Shown piece by piece: positions 1 through 8,600 of a DNA stretch of 64,000 nucleotides. The notes under the pieces were generated by a model. It did not search any database and was not told the DNA's origin. It saw nothing but the letters and a program-made list of their open reading frames with translations. This stretch comes from Undaria pinnatifida (Eukaryota; Sar; Phaeophyceae; Laminariales; Alariaceae): contig JABAKD010000009.1 in NCBI GenBank assembly GCA_012845835.1, forward strand, positions 4,688,904 through 4,752,903, written 5' to 3'. The translations under genes were made by a program, and so were the position numbers. Each line of letters opens with the position of its first letter. Positions within the stretch are counted from its first letter, which is position 1.

Positions 1-1
1 T

Positions 2-319
2 TTTCTGGATATGGAGATTCTTCAAAGAACGCCTGGAGTGTCGCGATTCCGAATGCATTATAAACGGGACCACATGGAGACACTGAAGCAGTACCGTAGA
101 TACCCCCAACAGTGAAACACGATTGTCAAAAAGTATTTGTATGCGACCCGCCATTGCCAACTTTGTCGATTTCCAACTAGGTGCTCGGAAATTCATTTCT
201 TCCTGGTAGCAGCAGCTAAGTTGATGATGGACATAATTCGACATGGTTATGCCAAAGATCGTGTGCGGAGACAACTGATAAGATACGGCCTGGAAAGGCC
301 TGTAGGTATCCGAATTTGA
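2..319 (+). pseudogene. Penelope-like reverse transcriptase, C-terminal fragment (decayed)
   Basis: The frame opens at base 2 with FLDMEI, followed by a YKR-type basic segment, a YRRYP motif, then the thumb-like stretch with ATRHCQLCRF, a CS pair and HGYAKDRVRRQL. This order (FLDM, basic strand, Q..RF, C-S, GY) is what follows the catalytic palm in Penelope-like and related endonuclease-bearing reverse transcriptases. The frame is broken by one in-frame TGA at 113-115 and ends at 317-319. The left part lies outside the window. The same fragment, with the same TGA, recurs at 63301-63618 in a fuller context where the palm can also be read. It is a dead remnant. Family assignment is by motif order only; the exact clade is uncertain. 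Confidence 0.6.
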
Positions 320-925
320 GATCATTTGGATAGGTTTCGTATGATAAGGTTGGCGGTTTATATTAGGGGAAGTTAGGAATTAGATCGGAGGCATGCGCCT
401 CTAATCTCAGAAGCTATCCCGGGCTTTGGTGGAAACAAATAAAGCTACATCTCTACGAAGGAACGAAAGTGAGTACTCTCCGAAGACCTGCTCAATTGGC
501 AGACCTGCAGGGGGCACTCTGTGTCCCCCACCTTGAATTTAACATGTGGCTTCGACGGCAGGATCTTCGACTCATGGTCTAGTTCGTAGAACCGGGGTTT
601 TCCCGAATCTCCCATATTTCTGCATATGCGACTCATCAGGGTGGGCTAGTGTTAAGATACATCCTCGAAAGGCCTGTAGGTATCCGAATTTGAGATCATT
701 TGGATGGGTTTCGTATAATATGGTTGGCGGTTTATATTCGGAAAAGTTGGGAATTGGATCGGAGGCACGCGCCTCCGATCTCAGAAGCTATCCCGGGCTT
801 AGGTGGAAACGAATAAAGCTACATCTCTACGAAGGAACGAAAGTGAGTACTCTCCGAGGACCTGCTCAATTGGCAGACCTGCAGGGGGCACTCTGTGTCC
901 CCCACCTTTAATTTAACACAACCTC
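280..925 (+). repeat. 374-bp tandem repeat downstream of the Penelope-like fragment (1.7 units)
   Basis: Unit one runs from about 280 to 653 and unit two from about 654 to 925. The phrase CTGTAGGTATCCGAATTTG starts at 300 and again at 674, giving a period of exactly 374. Unit two ends early after ATTTAACA. Each unit holds a 10-bp-stem hairpin, an AATAAAG box and the small hairpin made by GGGGGCACTCTGTGTCCCC. The same arrangement and period occur at 63599 and 63973. Penelope-like elements often lie in partial tandem with terminal repeats, so this may be such a repeat; that is inference. Confidence 0.75.
757..780. other. Perfect hairpin in the 374-bp repeat
   Basis: GATCGGAGGC and GCCTCCGATC form a 10-bp perfect stem around a 4-base loop (ACGC). 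The equivalent in the first unit (about 383-406) is degraded on its 3' side, and the copy at 63682-63705 is intact again. Confidence 0.85.
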
Positions 926-3900
926 AAAATTTCGTGTTTTTTTTTTCAACTCACCGATAAAGCCGACTATAAATAGATATAGCGTACATGGCCCGGTTGC
1001 ACGTGACAAGTATTGGTGGTTGGTCACTGATGGAGGTTGGAGATGTATCGATAGGGAAGGTCAATCACCCTGGCATTAGAGACTGCTGGTTGATGAGTGG
1101 GTACGTCGTTGTACGTCACCTGATGTGTAGGAATGATCGATTGAATTTCAGAAGTTTTACCTTACGTATGGGAATGAATGGCCACTTCGCGTGTCCCTCA
1201 AACTTGTATTGTTACAAAGTGTCATATAAACAAATAAACAACCGCCTTCTATGGGAATAGACAGATACTAGAGTGTGTGGGGGGGTATTTGCGTGGATAA
1301 GTGGAAACGTAGTCACGTAGGCATAGATGTAGACATAATAGTATGGGAGTGCAATTCATCGTCGTACCCGAGTAAACAATGTGTGTGGGTCTGTTGAGAT
1401 AGGCGGTACGTGTGTGTAATGTGATGCCATGGACTCGTGGATTCGAGTTAAACAATAAAGGAGAGGGTTATGACCGTCGGGAACCGAAGGCGGCGTAACC
1501 CGTGGTTTGTTTGGACGCGAAAAAAATTAGGGTTGTTGTTCCATGCTCTGGCAGCGGTCCACCACACGGTAGTTGGTGGCCATCACTCTTCGGTTGACTG
1601 GCGCAGCTAGGTAAGCCCGCACGTTGAAAGGCAAGGGACGGTACCGTGTAGGCTGTGCGACCAGAGAAGAGGCAAGTGTTAGTAGCCGGCCAGCGACCCA
1701 GCATTAGGTCGGCTCTCGTGATATTTCGGCTCTCGTGATATTTCTGTCGTTTTTGTCTATTTCTCCGGACGTGCTTGACGAGAATCTGGTTTTGGTTGTC
1801 GGCCACATCCCAGGGACAAACCGAAAGGAGTGGGCTAAAAAATATTATTACGCAGACAGTATATAGCGCCCTGGTCCTGCAGGTGACAAGCCAAATAGGT
1901 AAGAAATACCGAATGTCTACCTAAACGATAAATGTGTGTGAAAAACGTACGCTACGTTTGGTTGTTCGTGCGTTGGGAAGTAGGTGGGTATGAGTATCGA
2001 TATGTATGTAGACTGTGCATGTCAAAAACTGGGTGTTTGAGGTAGTTAACGCCTTTACAACTGGAAACCCGTTTTGGGGACACATTTACTTGAAGTTAGT
2101 ACAGGGAGGGATTTCGGGGCTTTAAAGGGGTTAAGGAGGGTGTATATGAGCATAGAACTCTTACGCTACGTACGAAGGTTACAACGTATTTAGTAAATAC
2201 CGACCAAAGACGTTACGATACATCCGATAACAATAACAATGTTCATTAGACTATATGAAATGTTCGGCTTCATTCATGGTATGTATCGGTTATTTTGTCT
2301 TCTCGACGAGGTCGACTGAGCAATGAAAATTATAGTTAACACTCTCAGTTAGGAAAACCCACAACATTCACGATATGAACATAAAACACGCTACCTAGGA
2401 CCGACGAATTTCAAGAAACGAACAACGCCGACAAATCCTGCCGAACATGGTAGGTCAAAAGAAACAACGAACGTTACCGAGTCAAGATCACGCCGACATG
2501 CGCGAGCTAGTCGTCGGCTTTACCCCGAATAATTTTATCCATATATGTCGCATTAAAACCTCCCTGTGACCTCATCACATGTCACCCGCAAACATGTCGG
2601 GATCCAGCGATCGCCCTGATGAAACACCTACTACTCCGTCCACATCAATGCATTCAATAAGCAACATAATTACATGTATATATAACCTTGAAAACATCCA
2701 TGTAAGGAGGATTCAACTCCACCCTCGCTCAGAATCTGGATTCAACCCACACCGTTTAGCAAAACAATAATTGCACACATAGTCATACTATGAAAAGCAG
2801 TAACGGTAGTACAAGTGTATTATGATACCGGTATAACCCATGGTTGTCAAGGTTAGTTGTTGCATGTTTATCGACAGATACAAATACATGTATTTAACCA
2901 TACTTGAAAAAAGCCGCGTTGGGAAACGTTGATATTCCCAAACGACCCTCGCAACTTTGTTCTTAGCCGCCCAACGATGTTTGTTTTCTTCTCGTACACA
3001 ATAGGTTTGCAGATATGCACAACAGCCCCCTCCCCCCCCGCCCAACCACTGTAAACCAATGTGTATTCGAAATCACAACTCTGAAACAACACCATGACAA
3101 GGCTAGAACGTCAGCCAAAACATGTACATTACGTGTAGCACCAACAACGCGGACACAAAAATTTTAAAATCTAAAGCATGTCCGCACACTAAAACCACAT
3201 GTACGGTCACCTACGAAACCCAGTCAATAGACGAAACCTATAAAACCTGGGATCTGAAAATAGGTCCCTACGAGTAAGAAACGTCACATAGTCTACATAT
3301 AGTCTTTACACGAAACAAAAATGAGTCAAAACTGCTCGTTGCCAAATATCAGGTTCATCAAGAACAAAGCGAACGAGAGACGGGGTAATTACAGCAGCAG
3401 ATATCATTAAAGCACTCGCTCAGCACATCACATCTTTTGCAATTGGATTTGGACATCTGCAAACTGGGTCCAACGGATGCCCGTAGTGTCTTACATGGAG
3501 TAAGAAGGGGGGTAAAAATCAAGCGCGCTGTTCGATAACCTGTCACAGACCGTCGGTTTACACAACAATCTTCGGGCCTCATCTCCTCTGTATCGGGTGT
3601 GTAAGGCGTTATATTTGTCGTTTTCAAGAAAGCGGTTGCGTTGACATACACTCGGTGGCCTGATGTAAAGGAAAGAAACACCACTCAGCGATCATCTACT
3701 ACACGATAGGGCATGTTTTGATGAGCATCACTAATAAGAGCACCGGCGGGCATGGATGCGACATCTACAGGACCACAACATCTTCGACGACAGTGGGGAG
3801 AAAACAGGGCGTATTATCGTACACTACATAATAATAACGTCGAAACGAAGTACAGACAGGTATGTTACCAATGCCGTAGACCACACTACGAACCTATTAC

Positions 3901-3982
3901 GCAGGGTTTTTGTGCGTCCGACCGTTTGCATGATCGCCTGACAACCTCTACCAAACGCTGTAGCATATGCCTCACGAAGGAA
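926..3982. other. Unrecognised sequence, no supported gene
   Basis: All open frames are short (about 112 codons at most), overlap one another on both strands and show no family motif that I recognise. A minus-strand frame at 3358-3684 has several cysteines but no consistent zinc-binding spacing. No RNA gene, array or clear terminal repeat was seen. Confidence 0.6.
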
Positions 3983-3987
3983 AGACT

Positions 3988-4251
3988 AAGGCTACGGTAT
4001 GGGGGTTCCTTTTTGGGCCTTGAATATCAGTGGCTAGGGGTCACTCGCGCGATTTTAACCCCTTTGTTCTTTTGCAATCTTACGTTTTCTTAATGTTTTA
4101 TATTGACGAAATCAATCCGCGATGCAAAGGTAATCTAAGCTGCCCCAAAAACAAGTGCCTAAACCATTTTCATCCGTGAGGTACAGAGTCACTCGTGCGA
4201 CTGGCTCAAACACACCAATGAAAAGGGGGGTACCCCCTCTACCGTAGCCTT
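3988..4251 (+). mobile_element. MITE-like element, copy 1 (264 bp)
   Basis: The element begins AAGGCTACGGTATGGGGG and ends with the inverted complement ACCGTAGCCTT. It matches 61424-61682 along its whole length in the opposite orientation. A looser terminal match (AGACT on the left, GGTCT on the right) suggests the inverted repeat may extend about 5 bp further. Inside are two imperfect hairpins around CACTCG/CGAGTG-type cores. No open frame is present, so this is a non-autonomous DNA element. I could not settle a target-site duplication. Confidence 0.8.
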
Positions 4252-4699
4252 GGTCTAAAGTAACCCCTGTGTTCAAGAGAGGTGACAATGCATGCCCACA
4301 GTACCTCGCATGGCGACCATTTAAGGGCGAAGGACCGCTGTCATCCAGCGGCCGTTTGAGGAAAAATGTGCTAACGGTACCGCAGCACGCCTCCTCTGCC
4401 CGTCTACCACTAAGTGTGCCACGACGTCCGCTACTACTTGTTAATATCGCTTCGTACGCGTGCTACAATATAAAACACGCGCCGCGGTAGATGTACCACG
4501 TTCTGACAACGAAGTATGACCTGGTTCCTTGGCTAACAACTTGTCTGCATGTTTCTTCTTGTTTTGCAGAAGGTAGGGTTCGTTGTATAGCTAGGAGCCA
4601 TGAAGGTTGTTTATCTTTGAATATAGTTTGTTTTTGTTCAGATATATATGGTATGAAGCTCTTGAAGTAAGGAGTGACAATTCACATAGTATATGTTTT
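4252..4699. repeat. Segmental-duplication block A1 (matches 46680-47080)
   Basis: The order of phrases is shared with copy B: GTCATCCAG, TGCCACGACG, GTCCGCTACTACT, CTTGTTTTGCAG, GGTAGGGTTCG, TGTATAGCTAGG and AAGCTCTTGAAGTA. There are many substitutions and small indels between them. No protein family is recognised. The block is cut on the right by the foldback element. Confidence 0.7.
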
Positions 4700-5998
4700 G
4701 TTCTCGCTTTCTCTTGCTTAAACGCCCCATCTAATATCGAAATCAGCCAGAGAAATATACATTTCAACGCCCAAAATATCGCCTCGTTATCGTTTTAGAG
4801 CCGTACATGCCGCTGCTGCAATTCCCACCCACCTCCGCCCCTAACGCCCCTCCTTCCCCACTACCCCCACCATCCCCTAGACCTAGCACCACGCGTATAG
4901 CAAACCTTTACATCTATGCCACCTAAGGCCCTCTTCCCCTCCCCCCTCCGCCCCCCCCAGCACATTTCCCCCCCGCTCCCCCACAAAAAGGATTCATTGT
5001 TTCCACGCACAAATTGACCTGCTTCACCTGTCCCCTCCACCCCCTTCCCCCCTCCTGCCCCCCTTTTGATATAAATCACAAGCCCCCACGTCCCTAAAAA
5101 CTCCGCCCTCCCCCCACCTGTTATTCGACTTACAGCATTCACGTGATAAACTGATGCATTTCCTTCAACAGCTGTCATATTTTGTCCTCTTCAGAAACGG
5201 GTTTTGTAGTTTCTGCGCACAGACTGCCTAACATCACCCTGTTGACCCTGACATCTACGTTGTAGTTGCAAGGGGAGTCGACGACCTATATCCTTAATGA
5301 GGACACACAACCCCTAATACGAGCGATCAGAGCATCACATACAGCTTGCAAAGACGAGTTTCGGCAAAATATTCGATTTCACAGCTAGAGTGTATATTCA
5401 TTTCATAATATATTATAAAAAATGAAAATACACTCCAGCTGTGAGATCGAAGATTTCGTCAAAACTCATCTTTGCAAGCTGTGTGTGATACTTCGATCGC
5501 GCGCATTACGAGTTGTGTGTCCTCATTAAGGATATAGGTCGGCGACTCCCCTTACAACTACAGTGTAGCTATCAGGGTCAACAGGGTGATTTTAATCAGT
5601 CTGTGCGCTGAAACTGTAGAACCTGTTTCTGAGGAGGACAAAATCTGACAGCTGTGGAGGGAAATGTATCCTTTTATCAAGTGAATCTTGTAAGTCGAAA
5701 AACCGCTGAGGGGGAGGGGCGGAGTTTTGAAGGACGTGCGGGCCTGGTTTTGATCAAAAGCGAGCGGGTTTGGAGAGGGGGGGGGGGAAAGGGGGGGGGG
5801 GGAATTTGTGCATGAAAGTTATAATCCTTTCAAGGGGATGAATCTGACGGTTTTGGCACTAGTTTATTATTGGAGGGGGGGGGGTTGGGGCGGGGGTGGG
5901 GCGTGTGGGGCAGCTCAATATGTGCGTGGAAACTATAGATTATTTTGAGGGGATGGATGTGACGGTTTTGGAAATAATGCATCACTTAATCATGAGTC
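4700..5998. mobile_element. Foldback element FB1, near-complete palindrome
   Basis: Two arms of roughly 600 bp each are inverted copies that meet at ATAATATATTAT (5405-5416). Reading outward, each arm has the phrases CACTCCAGCTGTGAGATCGA, GCAAGCTGTGTGTGATAC, GTGTGTCCTCATTAAGGATA, TACAGTGTAGCTA-like, GTCAACAGGGTGAT, GTCTGTGCGC and ACAGCTGTGGA. Beyond these are purine/pyrimidine-biased tracts with long G or C runs. The left outer part also has a terminal block (GCCGTACATGCCG, CTAGACCTAGCACCACGCG) found in other family members. No coding frame is credible. Related copies occur at 20.0, 27.9, 37.8-40.6 and 48.7-50.6 kb. The architecture is that of foldback (long inverted repeat) DNA transposons; the family name is mine. 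Confidence 0.8.
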
Positions 5999-6240
5999 TG
6001 ACAGAAGAAAAAAGGATGGAATCCCCCTGCCGTAGCCCTGCTGTAGTCCACATCGGGTCCGAAGTCGTTCGGTAGTTCCGCAGCCTCAAAGACCCTCCAT
6101 CGAGAACGTTAATGTGTACAACTCTTACAGTAGGTATAGTACGCGTGTTCGACCCATGATAAATTGTTTTCCCGAGTCTTGTCACGTGAGTTGAGCTCTA
6201 TACCTCAACCCAAAAAAGCTTGTCGACAAACCAGAGAATA
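5990..6240. repeat. Segmental-duplication block A2 (matches 47395-47640)
   Basis: Shared phrases include CCGTAGCCCT, CGGGTCCGA, ACGCGTGTTCGACCCA, GTCTTGTCACGTGA and CTATACCTCAACCCAAAA, in the same order and strand. In copy A this block is followed by a 12.3-kb stretch that copy B lacks. Confidence 0.75.
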
Positions 6241-6440
6241 CTGCAGTATTCTTCTGCGGCTTCATTGATCATTTAAAGTAAGTATTGGATTAGATGAGGC
6301 CTCCTGCCCCGAAGCAGGAGGGCCTCGCCCGGGATGTACCTCCGCGCTGAGCGCTCAGCGCGGTTGTAATCCTGGAAAATAAAATAAATATAATAAACTA
6401 AACAAAACACGGCGCAGCAGCTACTCAGCACGCAGGATGT
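6241..6440 (+). mobile_element. Retroelement 3'-tail-like segment with strong hairpins
   Basis: After CTGCAGTATTCTTC comes a stem CCTCCTGC/GCAGGAGG (6300-6321). Then comes a perfect 22-nt palindrome (6342-6363, arm CCGCGCTGAGC), and an A-rich tail built from AATAAAATAAATATAATAA. Hairpins followed by an A/TAA-rich tail are typical of non-LTR retrotransposon 3' ends. The first 67 bases recur at 6868-6934. No coding part is attached, so the parent element is unknown. Confidence 0.5.
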
Positions 6441-6710
6441 CTAGGGTGGTCCGAAATGGTTTCTGCTTCCTCTTGTTCTTGCCCGTTGGGCGGGGGTTGA
6501 AGACAATGGTTGTGGCTTCGGTACTGTGCCTCAGATAGGCTCAAGTAGGCCGGAACCAACAGCTTTGTTCCAATCTTGGATGCATTTGAAGACATCTCTG
6601 GTTGCTTCCGCACGGGGCTGAGTGTGGCAAGGCGCTCGCAGACCCTCCCGGTCCGCAAAGGTTGTAAAACAAGAAACTACTGCATGCATAAGCTGGGTGG
6701 GTGGGATGGT
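6441..6710. other. Unrecognised sequence
   Basis: Short overlapping frames on both strands, with no motif I can name. Confidence 0.5.
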
Positions 6711-6859
6711 CAGTATTTCTCATTCAACGTATGTTCTCTGGCTTTCGGTTCGTGGGAAACATGCACAATGATCGATGTGGCCTAGATTCTCCAAGTAATT
6801 CACCGGTTCCAAATCATGGAGCCACCTCCGTACCATCGACGTCTCATTTTCTGGAAACC
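6711..6859. repeat. 149-bp direct repeat, left copy (matches 18348-18496)
   Basis: The two copies are the same length and nearly identical. They run from CAGTATTTCT through GTTCGTGGGAAACATGCAC and GGAGCCACCTCC to CATTTTCTGGAAACC. They lie inside the left edge and at the right edge of the 12.3-kb stretch that is present in copy A and absent from copy B. Confidence 0.85.
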
Positions 6860-6867
6860 CGATTTTA

Positions 6868-6934
6868 CTGCAGTATTCTTCCGCGGCTTCATTGATCATT
6901 TAAAGTAAGTATTGGATTAGATGAGGCCTCCTCC
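6868..6934. repeat. 67-bp direct repeat of 6241-6307
   Basis: The two stretches run from CTGCAGTATTCTTC through GATCATTTAAAGTAAGTATT to GATGAGGCCTCCT with about one difference by eye. They are 627 bp apart. After this the two sequences diverge. Confidence 0.85.
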
Positions 6935-7837
6935 CCCAGCCGGTGGGCCTACCCATACTTCCATTGCTTCTTATACTCTGCATTGGCTACCGGACTGGGG
7001 TCGTCGCCTCACCCAAACTTCTTAAAAATTGTTTTCATACAGTGGCGTGCACGAGGCGAAGGACCGGCGGGTGTGGTAAATCAATTAGGATTAGCCTACT
7101 TTTGCGTTCGCTTAGAAGCACCGTCACTGGTTTGATAGGTGCTCCCCGTAAGAGCAGCAGTAGTCACCGTAAAACATACATGGTACCTCGGTACTGCTTG
7201 TTCCATGTTCCAAGCATCAGCATGATGTAAGGTCGTCACGGAGTGGGTGTTCCTGCAGGACGAGTTCGTCCCGAACCGCTTCGTGTTTGCGCACGAAACC
7301 CGGCACAAACGCGCACCCCCCCGCGCCGGCGTCCTACGCCGGGGCATGCCACGACCACCGTCGGAGCGGCCATTGCATCGGGTCCCTAAATACGTCTGCC
7401 GAAACAGGCAATGTGGGCGAGGGGTTGAGAATCGCCCATGTGTCCCCCCACCGATGTTCGGCGGGAAGCTGTGGAATTGAGGGTAGAATAGGCCGCACGC
7501 CAGTCTGGCGATGATTTAGGTGCCAGAGCCATTCATCCGCGCCCACCTACCGCGAATGCCAATACAAGACTATCTGAATGTCAATACACAGCATCGTACG
7601 TTAGAACCGGGGGGAAACATTTTACGCCCCTTGTTCTGCTAAACAACTAAGCGAGCGTCGAATTGATGCCGTGTGTCCAGCCAACCCATCGAGAAAACCT
7701 GACGGTAGCACAGACACTAACAGCGCGACTGCGGGCCACTCTTACCTACCATTACCTAACAGCCAAATTATGATGTAGCGAAATAGGAACAGCTGCCATG
7801 AGTCACGCATGTGTCTGCGATACTATCAGTAGCTAGC
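6935..7837. other. Unrecognised sequence before the A23 tract
   Basis: Several short overlapping frames occur (6943-7546) on both strands without family motifs. No array or terminal repeat was seen. Confidence 0.5.
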
Positions 7838-7860
7838 AAAAAAAAAAAAAAAAAAAAAAA
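7838..7860 (+). repeat. Poly(A) tract, 23 A
   Basis: An uninterrupted run of 23 A follows AGCTAGC. It could be the fossil tail of a retrotransposed sequence ending here on the plus strand, but no recognisable body lies upstream. Confidence 0.9.
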
Positions 7861-8215
7861 TGAAAATTAAACAGGGCCTGCAACCGAGATTTATAGTCAG
7901 CCCGCTCAGCCATCGCCCGGGCGGACCGGGGGCGGGCGGCGAAATGGCAGGAGAAGCGAGTAGGCCGCGGTCGCCGCCTCCCCGGCGACCCCGACCCCGT
8001 CCCGACCTCCAACTCCCCTGGCGCGCGGGCGTTGCGTTCTTATCCGCGCAGCGCCCAGATCGAGGGGGGTTGGGGGCTGCTGGGTCAGCGATGCGCCCAC
8101 CCACCCGTCGCGGCGTACACCCTGCCGGTGCATGTACGCCCAATTCACGTGGAGAGGGACCCGGGGATGGGGCCGTCGAAAGGTACCTGTAATGGGTTGC
8201 GGACGAGCTGTATTT
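7861..8215. other. GC-rich, CpG-rich segment
   Basis: From about 7900 to 8110 the sequence is strikingly rich in G, C and CpG (for example GCCCGGGCGGACCGGGGG) compared with both flanks. Open frames in three phases are a by-product of the composition. It sits between the A23 tract and the first degenerate satellite copies. Confidence 0.65.
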
Positions 8216-8219
8216 AGCG

Positions 8220-8600
8220 TGTCGAGTCCTCGCAGCAGAAGCGGGTTTACCCGCCACACCGCGACACCCGCCCGTTATCAAACCGTAGCCCCCGCGCGTA
8301 GGTAGGAAGACATGGGGGCAGCCATCTCGGTATCCGTTGAAATGTATGCAGTGTCGACTGTAAGCACGTTGTCAGCACATCAACCATAGATGTGTAATCA
8401 CTGCCACCAGCGATACACACTATCACCTCTGATAAAACTGCGTAAGCATTACATGCATATTGACAGAGTAACAAGCGGTATAGCGGGCGCAACTCTGACC
8501 CCATGTCAGCCATAACTGTCTGTCAACCGCGACTTGCGAAGCAATAGCGGCGACGAAGACAGGCGTCAGTATCTGTTTGACATCAGCAATCAGCTAGGCA
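8220..8600. repeat. Long ancestral unit of the satellite, copy 1 (matches 10005-10390)
   Basis: A 380-bp block runs from CGCAGCAGAAGCGGGTT through GTTGTCAGCACA and CTCTGAT to AGCGGCGACGAAGACA-like sequence. It recurs at 10005-10390, and its second half recurs again at about 9725-9915. It carries the boundary of the array on the left, so the array may have grown from such longer units. Confidence 0.75.

Noticed and set aside
617..639. Hammerhead ribozyme core on the minus strand (CTGATGA ... GAAA)
   Set aside because: Penelope-like elements can carry hammerheads, but here the bases between the two boxes do not form a usable stem II, stem III is not found, and the orientation is opposite to the reverse transcriptase.
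5770..5900. G-run tracts as telomeric or G-quadruplex loci
   Set aside because: The runs are irregular, occur inside foldback arms and have no telomere-type unit; quadruplex formation is possible but not specifically supported.
7906..8259. Overlapping frames in the GC-rich segment
   Set aside because: High GC content removes stop codons; there are no motifs and no agreement with any repeat copy.
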